From Mycobacterium sp. MFM001 (lineage in GTDB: Bacteria; Actinomycetota; Actinomycetes; Mycobacteriales; Mycobacteriaceae), in the NCBI RefSeq assembly GCF_003402475.1, contig NZ_BFAB01000001.1:62001-126000 (forward strand): a DNA stretch of 64,000 bases, read 5' to 3'. Under the pieces are notes generated by a model. That model made no database searches. It saw only the letters and a program-made list of their open reading frames with translations, and had not been told where the DNA came from. Position numbers and translations under genes: made by a program. This document shows positions 36,493 to 47,246 of the stretch, in pieces. How positions within the stretch are numbered: the stretch's first letter is position 1; the number at the start of each line of letters is the position of its first letter.

Positions 36493-38222
36493 CCGTTGTC
36501 GGCTTTCTGCTCTTTCTCGGATTTGCCGCCATCGCCATCGCCATCGCCGTCGACGTCCATCTCGCGCAGCTCCCGCTTGAGGATCTTGCCGGTGGGGTTG
36601 CGCGGCAGCTCGTCGAGGAAGATCACTTCGCGCGGCACCTTGTACTTGGCCAACTGATCCTTCACGTACTTCTTGACGGTGTCCTCGTCGATGTCGGCGC
36701 CTTCCTTCTTGACGACGAACGCGCGCAGCCGGTGGCCCCACTCCTTGTCCTCGACGCCAATCGCCGTGGCCTCCACCACATCCGGGTGCCCGCTGATGCA
36801 ATCCTCGACTTCGGCGGGGAACACGTTCTCGCCGCCGGACACGATCATCTCGTCGTCGCGGCCGCTGATGTAGAGCAGGCCGTTCTCGTCGAAATAGCCG
36901 ACGTCGCCTGACGACAACATTCCGTCGATGATCTGCTTGCCCCCGCCGCCGGTGTAGCCCTCGAACGGAAAGCTGGTGCCGACGAAGATCCGGCCCACCT
37001 CTCCTTGCGGCAGCTCTTTGCCGTTCTCGTCGAAGATCTTGACTCGCACTCCTTTGACCACCGGCCCGGCCGTCGACGAGTTGTATTGCAAGTGCTTGGG
37101 TTCCGCGATCGTGGCGAACGCGATCTCGGTGGAGCCGTACATGTTGTAGACAACCGGCCCGAAATCCTTGAGCGCCCGTTCGGCCACATCGGCGTTCAGC
37201 GCGGAGCCGGACACGAAGATGATTCGCAAGCTCGACATATCCGGCTTCTTGTCCATCTTTTCGACCGCATCGAGCATCCGCGCCAACATCACCGGCACGA
37301 CAACGATCGCCGTCACTTTGTGCTTCTCGATGTCTTCGAGCACCTGCGGTGGCTTGAACTTGCGGTGCAGTACCAGCGTCGAGCCCAGGAACGCCCCGAT
37401 GGTGGCGTGCAGGAAGCCCAGCGCGTGGAACATCGGCGCCGGCAGCGCCGTCACCTCGCCGGCCTTGAACGGAACATGCGACAGGATGCCGCCGATCGGC
37501 GCCAGGGTCGGCGGGGTGCTGCGGTTGGCGCCCTTCGGGGTGCCGGTGGTACCGCTGGTCAAAATGATGATCGACGAGTGCTTGCTCGCCTTGGGCGCGG
37601 GCTCCCCGCTGCTGCGTTCGATCAGATCGGCGAGCGTCTCGTCCGTGCTGCCCGAATCCTTGTCTGCGTCGGGGTTGGTGCCCAGCGCCCGCAGCTTGCC
37701 CAGCGGCGGGTCGGCCTTGCTGACGTCTTCGGTGTACTCGTCGTCGTAGATGATCAGTTTGGCGTCTTCGCGCTCCGACACCTCCTTGATCTGCGGGCCA
37801 GAGAACGAGCTGTTCAGCAAGATGATGCGGGCACCGACCCGGGCGCACCCGTACTCCGCGATGGCGAACCACCGGCTGTTGCGCGCCAGGATCGCGACAC
37901 CGTCGCCGCCTTTGACGCCCTTGTCCAGCAGACCGTGGGCGACCGCGTTGGCGGCGTCGTCGAGCTCCTTCCAGGTGAACTCGCCGTCGTCGTCGATGAT
38001 CGCCACCTTGTCCGGAGTGCGCCGCGCGTGCAGCGCCGGTAACATCCCGATCTCGCCCCACTTGCGGATGTCGTTGACCATCGCCGCCACGTTCTGCGGG
38101 GGCTCGATCGGGAACCCGCCCGCTTCGAAGATCTTGCGGACGTAATGCAGTTCGGCCAGGCCACGCGACGCATACTGCTGAGCTTTGGCCACGGCCCCGA
38201 ACGGGTCTAACAGGTTAGGCAT
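36489..38222 (-). CDS. fadD2: Acyl-CoA synthetase FadD2
   Basis: FadD2 activates fatty acids to acyl-CoA. The 577-residue protein starts at the ATG at 38222 (MPNLLDPFGAVAKAQQYASRG) and shows the AMP-forming motifs: ILTSGTTGTPKGANRS, NMYGSTE, SGDVGYFDENG and the C-terminal catalytic lysine in NPTGKILKREL. It ends with an unusual acidic, charged tail (VDGDGDGDGG then SEKEQKADNG) encoded by a short GCCATC-type repeat. It converges on the DinB gene with a 4-bp overlap and corresponds to Rv0270. Confidence 0.92.
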   Translation of the reverse strand: MPNLLDPFGAVAKAQQYASRGLAELHYVRKIFEAGGFPIEPPQNVAAMVNDIRKWGEIGMLPALHARRTPDKVAIIDDDGEFTWKELDDAANAVAHGLLDKGVKGGDGVAILARNSRWFAIAEYGCARVGARIILLNSSFSGPQIKEVSEREDAKLIIYDDEYTEDVSKADPPLGKLRALGTNPDADKDSGSTDETLADLIERSSGEPAPKASKHSSIIILTSGTTGTPKGANRSTPPTLAPIGGILSHVPFKAGEVTALPAPMFHALGFLHATIGAFLGSTLVLHRKFKPPQVLEDIEKHKVTAIVVVPVMLARMLDAVEKMDKKPDMSSLRIIFVSGSALNADVAERALKDFGPVVYNMYGSTEIAFATIAEPKHLQYNSSTAGPVVKGVRVKIFDENGKELPQGEVGRIFVGTSFPFEGYTGGGGKQIIDGMLSSGDVGYFDENGLLYISGRDDEMIVSGGENVFPAEVEDCISGHPDVVEATAIGVEDKEWGHRLRAFVVKKEGADIDEDTVKKYVKDQLAKYKVPREVIFLDELPRNPTGKILKRELREMDVDGDGDGDGGKSEKEQKADNG

Positions 38223-38270
38223 GCCCCCACCATATGTGAGCCACGTCGCACTTTGACGTGGAAAATTACG

Positions 38271-39494
38271 ATGAACTCCATGGTCGGTCCGGTGACGCTC
38301 GAGCTGGGCGGCCGCGACGTTGAGGTCACCCATCCGGACAAGGTGATGTTCCCGGACCTCGGTTACACCAAACTGGACCTGATCCGCTACTACCTGGCCG
38401 TCGCCGACGGCGCCCTACGAGGCGTCGCGGGGCGGCCGATGATCCTGAAGCGGTTCGTCAAGGGCCTCGATCAGGAGGCGATCTTCCAGAAGCGCGCTCC
38501 GGCCAAGCGCCCGGACTGGGTCGACGTCGCCGAGCTGCGCTATGCGTCGGGCACCTCGGCCGCCGAAGCCGTCATCCACGACGCCGCCGGGCTGGCCTGG
38601 GCGATCAACCTGGGTTGCATCGACCTCAACCCGCATCCGGTGCTCGCCGAGGATCTCGACCACCCCGACGAGTTGCGGGTCGACCTGGACCCGATGCCTG
38701 GCGTGGGGTGGCCACAGATCGTCGACGTCGCCGCCGTCGCCCGCGAGGTGCTCGAGGATTACGGGCTGACGCCGTGGCCCAAGACGTCCGGGTCACGCGG
38801 CTTCCATATCTACGCGCGCATCGCGCCGCAGTGGACGTTTCGCCAGGTGCGTCTGGCCGCCCAGACCGTGGCCCGCGAGGTCGAGCGGCGCGCGCCCGAG
38901 CTGGCCACCGCCCGGTGGTGGAAGGAGGAGCGCCAGGGTGTGTTCGTCGACTTCAACCAGAACGCCAAGGACCGCACGGTCGCCTCGGCGTATTCGGTGC
39001 GGGCGACGCCGGACGCGCGGGTGTCCACACCGCTGCACTGGGACGAGGTCGCCGACTGCGACCCGGCGGCGTTCACGATGGCCACCGTGCCGGATCGGTT
39101 CGCCGACATCGGCGATCCGTGGGCCGAAATAGACTCGGCGACAGGCGGATTGGAGCAGCTACTGATACTCGCCGAAGAACTCGGCCCCGCCGAGAAAGCA
39201 CCGAAGGGCGCGCGCAAACGAGCCGGGGCGGGTCGCCGCCAGTCCCCGATGCCGCTCATCGAGATCGCCCGCACCAAGACCAAGGACGAGGCGATGGCCG
39301 CCCTGGACACCTGGCGCGACCGCTACCCCGCTGCCGCCGACCGGCTGCAGCCGGCCGATGTGCTGGTCGACGGCATGCGGGGGCCAAGTTCCATCTGGTA
39401 CCGGATCCGGATCAACCTGCAGCACGTGCCCGAAGACCAGCGGCCGCCGCAGGAGGAGCTGATCGCCGACTACAGCCCGTGGCCAACGCGTTAA
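38271..39494 (+). CDS. LigD-polymerase-like primase-polymerase (PolD2 type)
   Basis: The 407-residue protein (start ATG 38271; TTG 38253 and ATG 38280 are alternatives) matches the archaeo-eukaryotic-primase-type polymerase domain of bacterial LigD. The metal-binding DLD lies in RVDLDPMPGVGW (about 135). KTSGSRGFHIYARI and VFVDFNQNAKDRTVASAYSVR are conserved nucleotide-binding blocks. Ligase and nuclease domains are absent, so it is a stand-alone enzyme like mycobacterial PolD2 (Rv0269c), which can add ribonucleotides and work in DNA end repair. It is divergent from fadD2. Confidence 0.88.
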   Translation: MNSMVGPVTLELGGRDVEVTHPDKVMFPDLGYTKLDLIRYYLAVADGALRGVAGRPMILKRFVKGLDQEAIFQKRAPAKRPDWVDVAELRYASGTSAAEAVIHDAAGLAWAINLGCIDLNPHPVLAEDLDHPDELRVDLDPMPGVGWPQIVDVAAVAREVLEDYGLTPWPKTSGSRGFHIYARIAPQWTFRQVRLAAQTVAREVERRAPELATARWWKEERQGVFVDFNQNAKDRTVASAYSVRATPDARVSTPLHWDEVADCDPAAFTMATVPDRFADIGDPWAEIDSATGGLEQLLILAEELGPAEKAPKGARKRAGAGRRQSPMPLIEIARTKTKDEAMAALDTWRDRYPAAADRLQPADVLVDGMRGPSSIWYRIRINLQHVPEDQRPPQEELIADYSPWPTR

Positions 39495-39531
39495 ACGCCC
39501 GCCGCGGCGCTGCATAAGAGAGAATCGCTGC

Positions 39532-40521
39532 ATGCACGCGACTGGCCGGATTCTGGGTCGGCGCGAATTCCTGGGCGTGGCCGGCGCGGCCGGGCTGCTG
39601 GCAGTCGCGGCCTGCTCGTCGCGCAAGCCGGCCGGGCGCAACGCCGAAGGCGGTGGCCCCGTGACGGTCACGCACGTGTTCGGTGAGACAACCATTCCCG
39701 AACCGCCCAAGCGGGTGGTCAGCGCCGGCTACACCGGGCAGGACGATCTGCTCGCGGTCGGCGTCGTACCGATCGCGGTGACCAACTGGTTCGGCGACCA
39801 GCCGTTCGCGGTGTGGCCCTGGGCTCAGCCGAAACTCGGCGACGCCAAACCCGTTGTGCTGAACCTGGATAACGGCATCGCGGTCGATCAGATCGCCAAA
39901 CTGAAGCCCGACCTGATCGTGGCCACAAACGCCGGCGTCGACGCCGACACCTACCAAAAACTCGCCGCGGTCGCGCCGACGATCGCGCAGTCCGACGGCG
40001 AGGCGTTCTTCGAGCCGTGGAAACAACAGGCAACCGCCATCGGCCAGGCGGTCTTCCAAGCCGACCAGATGAAGTCGCTCATAGACGGCGTCGACCAGAA
40101 GTTCAGCGCGCTGGCGGGGCAGAACCCGCACTTCAAGGACAAGAAGGTGCTGCTGCTGCAGGGCCGGCTCTCCCAGGACCAGGCGGTGGCGACGACGGGC
40201 TGGCGCACCGAGTTTTTGACTCAGATGGGCCTGGTGGTCAGCGACGCCGTCACGCCGTTCGCCGTCGATCCGCAGCGCGCGTTCATTCCCCGCGACAAGC
40301 TCCAGGGCGTGCTCGCCGCGGCCGACGTGCTCATCTGGACCACCGACGGAGAGGACGATCAGCGGGCGCTGCTGGCCGTCGCCGAAGTAGCGGCCCGCCA
40401 AAGTCAGAGCATCTTCACCACCAAGGACCAAGCCGGCGCACTCGCCTTCGCGTCGCCGCTGAGCTACCCGCTTGTGGCCGACCAACTGCCGCCGCTGATC
40501 ACGAAAGCCCTTGGCGTCTAA
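39532..40521 (+). CDS. fecB2: Iron-siderophore-binding lipoprotein FecB2
   Basis: The 329-residue protein is a periplasmic binding lipoprotein. The N-terminus has a twin-arginine-like RREFLG followed by a lipobox LLAVAAC (Cys about 28), so it is exported folded and lipid-anchored. The body matches the FepB/FecB binding-protein fold: VTVTHVFGETTIPEPPKRVV, then LKPDLIVATNAGVD. FecB2 (Rv0265c) captures siderophore- or haem-bound iron. No permease is adjacent. No IdeR box was seen in its short upstream gap. Confidence 0.88.
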   Translation: MHATGRILGRREFLGVAGAAGLLAVAACSSRKPAGRNAEGGGPVTVTHVFGETTIPEPPKRVVSAGYTGQDDLLAVGVVPIAVTNWFGDQPFAVWPWAQPKLGDAKPVVLNLDNGIAVDQIAKLKPDLIVATNAGVDADTYQKLAAVAPTIAQSDGEAFFEPWKQQATAIGQAVFQADQMKSLIDGVDQKFSALAGQNPHFKDKKVLLLQGRLSQDQAVATTGWRTEFLTQMGLVVSDAVTPFAVDPQRAFIPRDKLQGVLAAADVLIWTTDGEDDQRALLAVAEVAARQSQSIFTTKDQAGALAFASPLSYPLVADQLPPLITKALGV

Positions 40522-40595
40522 GCATTTGCTAAGGCGGCTCTGGCAGTGCTCGAAAATTTCTGGCCGCCGCGCAAACCCGGAGTTACCGTCGAGTA

Positions 40596-41246
40596 ATGAG
40601 CGTGGCAATGGATCTGACGGTGGCCAACACCGTCCTCGACTACGGCGATCGGGCGCTGCTGCTGGAGTTCGACAGCGCCGTCGAGGTGCTGGCGGCCACT
40701 GCTGCGTTGCGTGAGGCCGCACTGCCCGGCGTCGTCGACATCGTGCCGGCTTCCCGCACCGTGCTGGTGAAGCTCGCCGCCCCCCGCTACCAGGGGGTCG
40801 TTCGCCATCGCCTGCGCGGGCTGCCGGTGGACACCGACGCCGTCGAGACCGCACCGCCGGACGGAAACATCGACGTGGTGATCGATGTCGTGTACGACGG
40901 TGCCGACCTCGCCGAGGTGGCCGAGCACACCGGGCTGAGCACCGCGCAAGTCGTCAACGCCCACACCTCCACGCCGTGGCGGGTCGGATTCGCTGGTTTC
41001 GCACCGGGTTTCGCGTACCTCGTGGGCGGCGACGAGCGGCTCGTGGTGCCGCGGCGCTCCGAGCCGCGGCCGTCTGTACCTGCCGGCGCAGTAGGCCTGG
41101 CCGGCGAGTTCAGCGGCATCTATCCGCGTCGGTCCCCCGGCGGATGGCAGCTGATCGGCCACACCGACGCCGTGTTGTGGGATATCGACCGGCCCAATCC
41201 GGCGCTGCTGACGCCGGGTATGTGGGTCCAGTTCCGAGCGGCATAG
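40596..41246 (+). CDS. pxpB: 5-oxoprolinase subunit B
   Basis: PxpB, with PxpA and PxpC, uses ATP to open 5-oxoproline to glutamate, removing a toxic product of glutamine and glutathione breakdown. The 216-residue protein has the allophanate-hydrolase-subunit-1 pattern: [14 protein letters not shown] at the start and [13 protein letters not shown] with [19 protein letters not shown] later. It is nine bases upstream of pxpC. No pxpA gene is in the window. It matches Rv0264c. Confidence 0.9.
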   Translation: MSVAMDLTVANTVLDYGDRALLLEFDSAVEVLAATAALREAALPGVVDIVPASRTVLVKLAAPRYQGVVRHRLRGLPVDTDAVETAPPDGNIDVVIDVVYDGADLAEVAEHTGLSTAQVVNAHTSTPWRVGFAGFAPGFAYLVGGDERLVVPRRSEPRPSVPAGAVGLAGEFSGIYPRRSPGGWQLIGHTDAVLWDIDRPNPALLTPGMWVQFRAA

Positions 41247-41255
41247 GAGATACCG

Positions 41256-42729
<1,474 letters not shown>

Positions 42730-42791
42730 TCGTGACGCAGGCCACGCGCGGGCATATGAATCACACCGCGTCACATAGCCGGTGATCGGAA

Positions 42792-42808
42792 GTTCACACC
42801 GGGGTCAC
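42792..42808 (+). promoter_or_regulatory. Candidate GlnR-type direct repeat upstream of narK3
   Basis: GTTCAC-N5-GGTCAC lies 44 bases before the narK3 start and fits the loose AC-N9-AC spacing reported for mycobacterial GlnR. The motif is short and could occur by chance. Confidence 0.3.
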
Positions 42809-42851
42809 GCCGGAGAGCGTTTGGGCAACAAAGGATTCATAGCGTGGCGGC

Positions 42852-44261
42852 ATGCCACGTTCGCACCTGATACACGACTGGGATCCCGAGGACATTGTGG
42901 CCTGGGAGGCCGGTAACAAGAACATCGCCCGCCGCAACCTGATCTGGTCGACGATCGCGGAGCACCTCGGCTTCTCGATCTGGTCCATCTGGTCGGTGCT
43001 GGTGCTGTTCATGCCGCAGGCCGTGTACGGCTTCTCGGCCGGCGACAAGTTCCTGCTGGCCGCCACCGCGACTCTGACCGGCGCCTTTCTGCGTATTCCC
43101 TACACCCTGGCGACGGCGACATTCGGCGGCCGGAACTGGACGATGTTCTCCGCCTTCGTGTTGCTGATCCCGACGACCGGCACCATCTGGCTGCTGGCTC
43201 ACCCCGGTCTCCCGTTATGGCCGTATCTGGTGTGCGCGGCACTGACCGGGCTGGGCGGCGGGAATTTCGCCGCATCCATGACCAACGTCAACGCGTTTTA
43301 CCCGCAGCGGCTCAAGGGCTGGGCGCTTGCGGTCAACGCCGGCGGCGGCAACCTCGGTGTGCCGGTGATCCAGCTGATCGGGCTGCTGGTCCTCGCTACC
43401 GCCGGCAACCGGCAACCGTACTGGGTATGCGCTTGTTACCTGGTCCTCCTGGCTCTCACCGGCGTGGGCGCCGCGCTGTTCATGGACAACCTCGACCACC
43501 ACAAGATCGACGTCACCGCCATGCGGTCCATCCTGTCCATGCGCGACACCTGGGCCGTCGCACTGCTCTACATCGGCACCTTCGGCTCGTTCATCGGCTT
43601 CTCGTTCGCATTCGGCCAGATCATGCAGATCAATTTCGCCGCCAGCGGTCAGGGTGCCGCGCAGGCCTCCTTGCACGCCGCCCAGTTCGCGTTCCTCGGG
43701 CCGCTGCTGGGATCGCTGTCCCGGGTGTTCGGCGGCCGGCTCGCCGATCGGGTCGGCGGTGGCCGTATCACGTTGGCCGCCTTCACCGGAATGATTCTGG
43801 CCGCCGGCGTGCTGATCGCGGTCAGCACGTTGGACGAGAACAGCCGCGGACCCGCGACGGGCGCCACGATGGTCGGCTACGTCGTCGGCTTCGTCGCCCT
43901 GTTCGTGTTGTCGGGCATAGGAAATGGCTCGGTGTACAAGATGATCCCGTCGATCTTCGAGGCGCACAGCCGCTCACTGCAGGCCACCGAAATCGAACGC
44001 CAGCATTGGTCACGGGCCATGTCAGGGGCGTTGATCGGGTTGGCCGGTGCGATCGGCGCTCTGGGCGGTGTCGGCATCAATCTGGCGCTGCGCCAGTCGT
44101 ATCTGAGCAACGGCTCGGCGACGGCGGCGTTCTGGATCTTCGTCTCGTTCTACGTCGGGGCGTCGATCCTTACCTGGGCGCGCTACGTCCGCCGGCCGGT
44201 GTGGGCACCTGCTACGGCGTCCGATATGGCGTCGCCGGCCGCCGCCTTTGCTCAAACGTGA
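42852..44261 (+). CDS. narK3: Nitrate/nitrite transporter NarK3
   Basis: The 469-residue protein is a major-facilitator transporter of the nitrate/nitrite porter family with about twelve membrane helices. Family signatures are the glycine-rich GLGGGNFAASMTNVNAFYP in helix 5 and GIGNGSVYKMIP in helix 11. It brings nitrate or nitrite in or exports nitrite. It sits in a block with regulator, sirohaem and nitrite reductase genes, so a role in nitrogen assimilation is likely. It is followed by a close paralogue. It matches Rv0261c. Confidence 0.92.
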   Translation: MPRSHLIHDWDPEDIVAWEAGNKNIARRNLIWSTIAEHLGFSIWSIWSVLVLFMPQAVYGFSAGDKFLLAATATLTGAFLRIPYTLATATFGGRNWTMFSAFVLLIPTTGTIWLLAHPGLPLWPYLVCAALTGLGGGNFAASMTNVNAFYPQRLKGWALAVNAGGGNLGVPVIQLIGLLVLATAGNRQPYWVCACYLVLLALTGVGAALFMDNLDHHKIDVTAMRSILSMRDTWAVALLYIGTFGSFIGFSFAFGQIMQINFAASGQGAAQASLHAAQFAFLGPLLGSLSRVFGGRLADRVGGGRITLAAFTGMILAAGVLIAVSTLDENSRGPATGATMVGYVVGFVALFVLSGIGNGSVYKMIPSIFEAHSRSLQATEIERQHWSRAMSGALIGLAGAIGALGGVGINLALRQSYLSNGSATAAFWIFVSFYVGASILTWARYVRRPVWAPATASDMASPAAAFAQT

Positions 44262-44615
44262 TCAACTGAAATACGTTGCGGCCGGCGTGCACTGCGCTGG
44301 TATCCACAAAGCGGGCCCGAAGGATACTGTGGTGCAACGACATTGCGCAACTCAACTATTTGCCAGCGTTCTTTCAGCTAACTGGGACAGAACTTTCAGC
44401 CCCTAGCGCCGGATCTGGCTTGACCCGGTTCGGGTCCTGATGTGAGATTGCCGCGTACAACGTTGCATGCCCCGATAAAGGGCGCTTGCCGCAAGCCGGA
44501 GATGTCGTGTGGCGGCGAACTCCGGCACCAGGGGTGTCGTGCACGCACCGGTTCGGTCGTGCCGGCACCCCTGTTAATGCAAAGGCGCACTTGGGATCCG
44601 AAAGGTTAAGACCGC
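44262..44615. other. Long leader between the two narK3 paralogues
   Basis: These 354 bases hold no convincing gene. The AT content is higher than in the flanking genes. I see a perfect 8-base palindrome TTGCGCAA around 44340, and caggggtg (44529-44536) with its complement cacccctg (44566-44573) that could form a hairpin just before the second transporter. It is long enough for its own promoter and a leader RNA, but no riboswitch could be recognised. Confidence 0.5.
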
Positions 44616-46016
44616 ATGGCTCGCTCGCATCACATCGCCGACTGGAATCCCGAGGACACTGTGGCCTGGGAAGCCGGCAACAAGGCCATCGCGCGTCGCA
44701 ACCTGATCTGCACGGTGGCCGGCGATCACGTCGCGTTCTCGATCTGGTCGTTGTGGTCGGTGATGGTGCTGTTCATGCCGCAAGAGGTCTATGGCTTCTC
44801 ACCTGGTGACAAATTCCTGCTGGCAGCGGTCGCGACCTTCGTCGGTGGCTGTGTGCGTATCCCGTACACGATGGGCATTGCGAAGTTCGGCGGCCGAAAC
44901 TGGACTACCTTTTCCGCACTGGTGTTGTTGATACCCACCGTCGGGACCATCCTGCTGCTGGCGAACCCCGGACTGCCCTTGTGGCCGTACGTGCTGTGTG
45001 CGGCCGCCACCGGATTGGGTGGCGGCAATTACTCTGCCTCGCTGGCCAATGTGAACGCGTTTTACCCGCAGCGGCTCAAGGGCTGGGCGCTGGCGGTCAA
45101 CGCAGGTGGCGGCAACCTCGGTGTGGCTGTCGTGCAGGCGGTCGGGCTACTGGTGCTCTCGATCGCCGGCAACCGGCAGCCCTATTGGGTGTGCGCGTTC
45201 TACCTGGTGTTGCTGGCGATCGTCGGTATCGCGGCGGCGCTGTTCATGGACAACCTCGATCACAGCATCGAGGTGGGCCACATCGGTTCGATTCTGCGCG
45301 AGCCCCACACCTGGGTGATATCGCTTCTCTATATCGGCACATTCGGCTCGTTCATCGGGTTCTCCTTCGCCTTCGGCCGCGTGCTCTACATCAACTTTCT
45401 GACCACCGGCCAAACCGCTGCCCAAGCATCACTGCATGTCGCGCAGATCGCGTTCCTGGGACCGCTCTTGGGTTCGTTGTCCCGCATCTACGGCGGCAGG
45501 ATGGCTGACCGCATCGGCGGTGGCCGCATCACGCTGGCAGTATTTGGCGGCATGATCCTGGCGTCCGGGCTGCTGGTCGCCATCAGCATTTACGACGAGC
45601 ACACCGGTTACGCAACGAGCACCGCTGCGCTGGTCGGGTACATCGTCGGCTTTATCGCCCTGTTCATCCTGTCCGGCATCGGCAACGGATCCGTATTCAA
45701 GATGATCCCGTCGATTTTCGAAGCCCGCAGCCGGGCTTTGGATGTCGGCGAGGCCGAACGCCGCCACTGGGCGCGGGACATGTCGGGCGCCCTGATCGGG
45801 TTCGCCGGCGCGGTGGGCGCGTTCGGCGGCGTGGCGATCAATCTTGCACTGCGCCAGTCGTATGCGAGCACCGGCGAGGAAACGGCTGCGTTCTGGGTCT
45901 TCCTGGCGTTCTACGTCGTGGCGTCGTTGCTGACGTGGGCCATGTATGTGCGCACGCCCGTTTCGGCGCCGCGGGTGCCGAGTGGAGAGATCGAACCGGC
46001 GCACGTCCGCGTGTGA
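44616..46016 (+). CDS. Second NarK3-like nitrate/nitrite transporter
   Basis: The 466-residue protein is very similar to the preceding transporter over the whole length (both open with ARSHHIADWNPEDTVAWEAGNK-like text and share GLGGGNYSASLANVNAFYPQRLKGWALAVN). It has the same glycine-rich nitrate signatures and helices. The pair is a tandem duplication. The upstream region is long and different from that of the first copy, which suggests separate expression, perhaps for different oxygen or nitrogen states. Confidence 0.9.
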   Translation: MARSHHIADWNPEDTVAWEAGNKAIARRNLICTVAGDHVAFSIWSLWSVMVLFMPQEVYGFSPGDKFLLAAVATFVGGCVRIPYTMGIAKFGGRNWTTFSALVLLIPTVGTILLLANPGLPLWPYVLCAAATGLGGGNYSASLANVNAFYPQRLKGWALAVNAGGGNLGVAVVQAVGLLVLSIAGNRQPYWVCAFYLVLLAIVGIAAALFMDNLDHSIEVGHIGSILREPHTWVISLLYIGTFGSFIGFSFAFGRVLYINFLTTGQTAAQASLHVAQIAFLGPLLGSLSRIYGGRMADRIGGGRITLAVFGGMILASGLLVAISIYDEHTGYATSTAALVGYIVGFIALFILSGIGNGSVFKMIPSIFEARSRALDVGEAERRHWARDMSGALIGFAGAVGAFGGVAINLALRQSYASTGEETAAFWVFLAFYVVASLLTWAMYVRTPVSAPRVPSGEIEPAHVRV

Positions 46017-46103
46017 GCGACGCCGCCCGGCTGTGACGACCGGGCAACTCGGCGGAAATTACCAGGTAACGCAGCGGCAATCTGCCGGGCTTACACACTT
46101 CAT

Positions 46104-47246
46104 ATGGTTCAACCAGACTCGCCACCCCTTGCCGGCTATCGGGTGGCGGTCACTTCCGCGCACCGCGCCGACGAGCTGTGTGCGCTGCTCCGCCGGCACG
46201 GAGCCACAGTCTGTAGTGCCCCGGCCATCACCAAAGTCGCCCTGCCCGACGACGACGAACTGCACCGCCACACCGAGGCGCTGATCGCCCGTCCGCCAGA
46301 CATTTTGGTAGTGACAACCGGTATCGGATTCCGTGGCTGGGTCGCCGCCGCCGACGGGTGGGGGTTGGTGAGCCAGTTGATCGCCGCACTGGACAAGGCG
46401 CGGATCGTGTCGCGCGGACCCAAGGCGACTGGGGCGTTGCGCGCCAACAAATTGCTCGAGGAGTGGAGCCCGGAGTCCGAATCATCCCGCGAGGTACTGC
46501 ATTACCTGCTTGAGTCCGGCGTGCACGGACGGCGCATCGCGTTGCAACTGCACGGCGCCAGCCAGGACTGGGATCCGTTCCCGGAATTCGCCGACGAGTT
46601 GCGCGCCGCAGGCGCCGAGGTGGTGCCGATCCGGGTCTACCGATGGAAGTCGGCACCGAGTCGCGAATTCGACCAACTGGTCACTCAGATAGCCCAGCGC
46701 CAAGTGGACGCCGTCAGCTTCACCTCCGCACCCGCGGTGGCAGCGACGCTGCAGCGTGGCCGCGAGTTGGGCATCGGCGACCAGTTGCTCGCCGCGCTGC
46801 GCAGCGAAGTGCGCGCCATGTGCGTCGGGCCGGTGACGGCGCAACCGCTGGTGCGGCTGGGCATTCCGACCTCGTCGCCGCAGCGGATGCGGTTGGGCGC
46901 GCTGGCCCGTCATATCGCCGACGAGCTGCCAATGCTGCGCTCCCGCACGGTGCAGGCCGCCGGGCATCTCATCGAGATCCGCGGCTCGTGCGTGGTGGTT
47001 GACGGCACCGTCAAGGCACTGTCACCGGCCGGAATGGCGACGCTGCGGATATTGGCCCAACGTCCGGGTGTGGTGGTGGCCCGTAGCGAGCTGTTGCGGG
47101 CCCTTCCCGGCAACGGCAGCGACACACATGCGGTCGATACCGCGGTGCTGCGACTGCGAACTGCCTTGGGCGACAAGAGCATTGTGGCAACCGTGGTCAA
47201 GCGCGGTTACCGGTTGGCGGTCGACGAAGAGTCGGGCGTGGCATGA
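46104..47246 (+). CDS. nnaR: NnaR, HemD-like transcription regulator of nitrogen assimilation
   Basis: The 380-residue protein joins an N-terminal uroporphyrinogen-III-synthase-like domain (about 10-265, YRVAVTSAHRADELCALLRRHG and VDAVSFTSAPAVAATL) to a C-terminal winged-helix of the OmpR type (about 285-375, GMATLRILAQRPGVVVARSELL). This architecture defines NnaR, which in M. smegmatis activates nitrate transport and nitrite reductase genes together with GlnR. The enzyme half may sense a tetrapyrrole rather than make one. It overlaps the following chelatase-like gene by 4 bp and matches Rv0260c. Confidence 0.88.
   Translation: MVQPDSPPLAGYRVAVTSAHRADELCALLRRHGATVCSAPAITKVALPDDDELHRHTEALIARPPDILVVTTGIGFRGWVAAADGWGLVSQLIAALDKARIVSRGPKATGALRANKLLEEWSPESESSREVLHYLLESGVHGRRIALQLHGASQDWDPFPEFADELRAAGAEVVPIRVYRWKSAPSREFDQLVTQIAQRQVDAVSFTSAPAVAATLQRGRELGIGDQLLAALRSEVRAMCVGPVTAQPLVRLGIPTSSPQRMRLGALARHIADELPMLRSRTVQAAGHLIEIRGSCVVVDGTVKALSPAGMATLRILAQRPGVVVARSELLRALPGNGSDTHAVDTAVLRLRTALGDKSIVATVVKRGYRLAVDEESGVA

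Noticed and set aside
36274..38061. Long open frame overlapping fadD2 in another frame
   Set aside because: Arg/Gly/Ala-rich, no recognisable domain, and it would overlap fadD2 almost entirely.
44380..44410. Possible DosR box before the second narK3 gene (a gggac followed by ccc)
   Set aside because: Only one half-site is present; the partner half and spacing do not match the 20-bp consensus.
44262..44615. Cobalamin or other riboswitch in the long leader of the second narK3 gene
   Set aside because: No conserved B12-box-like text or multi-stem layout could be seen.
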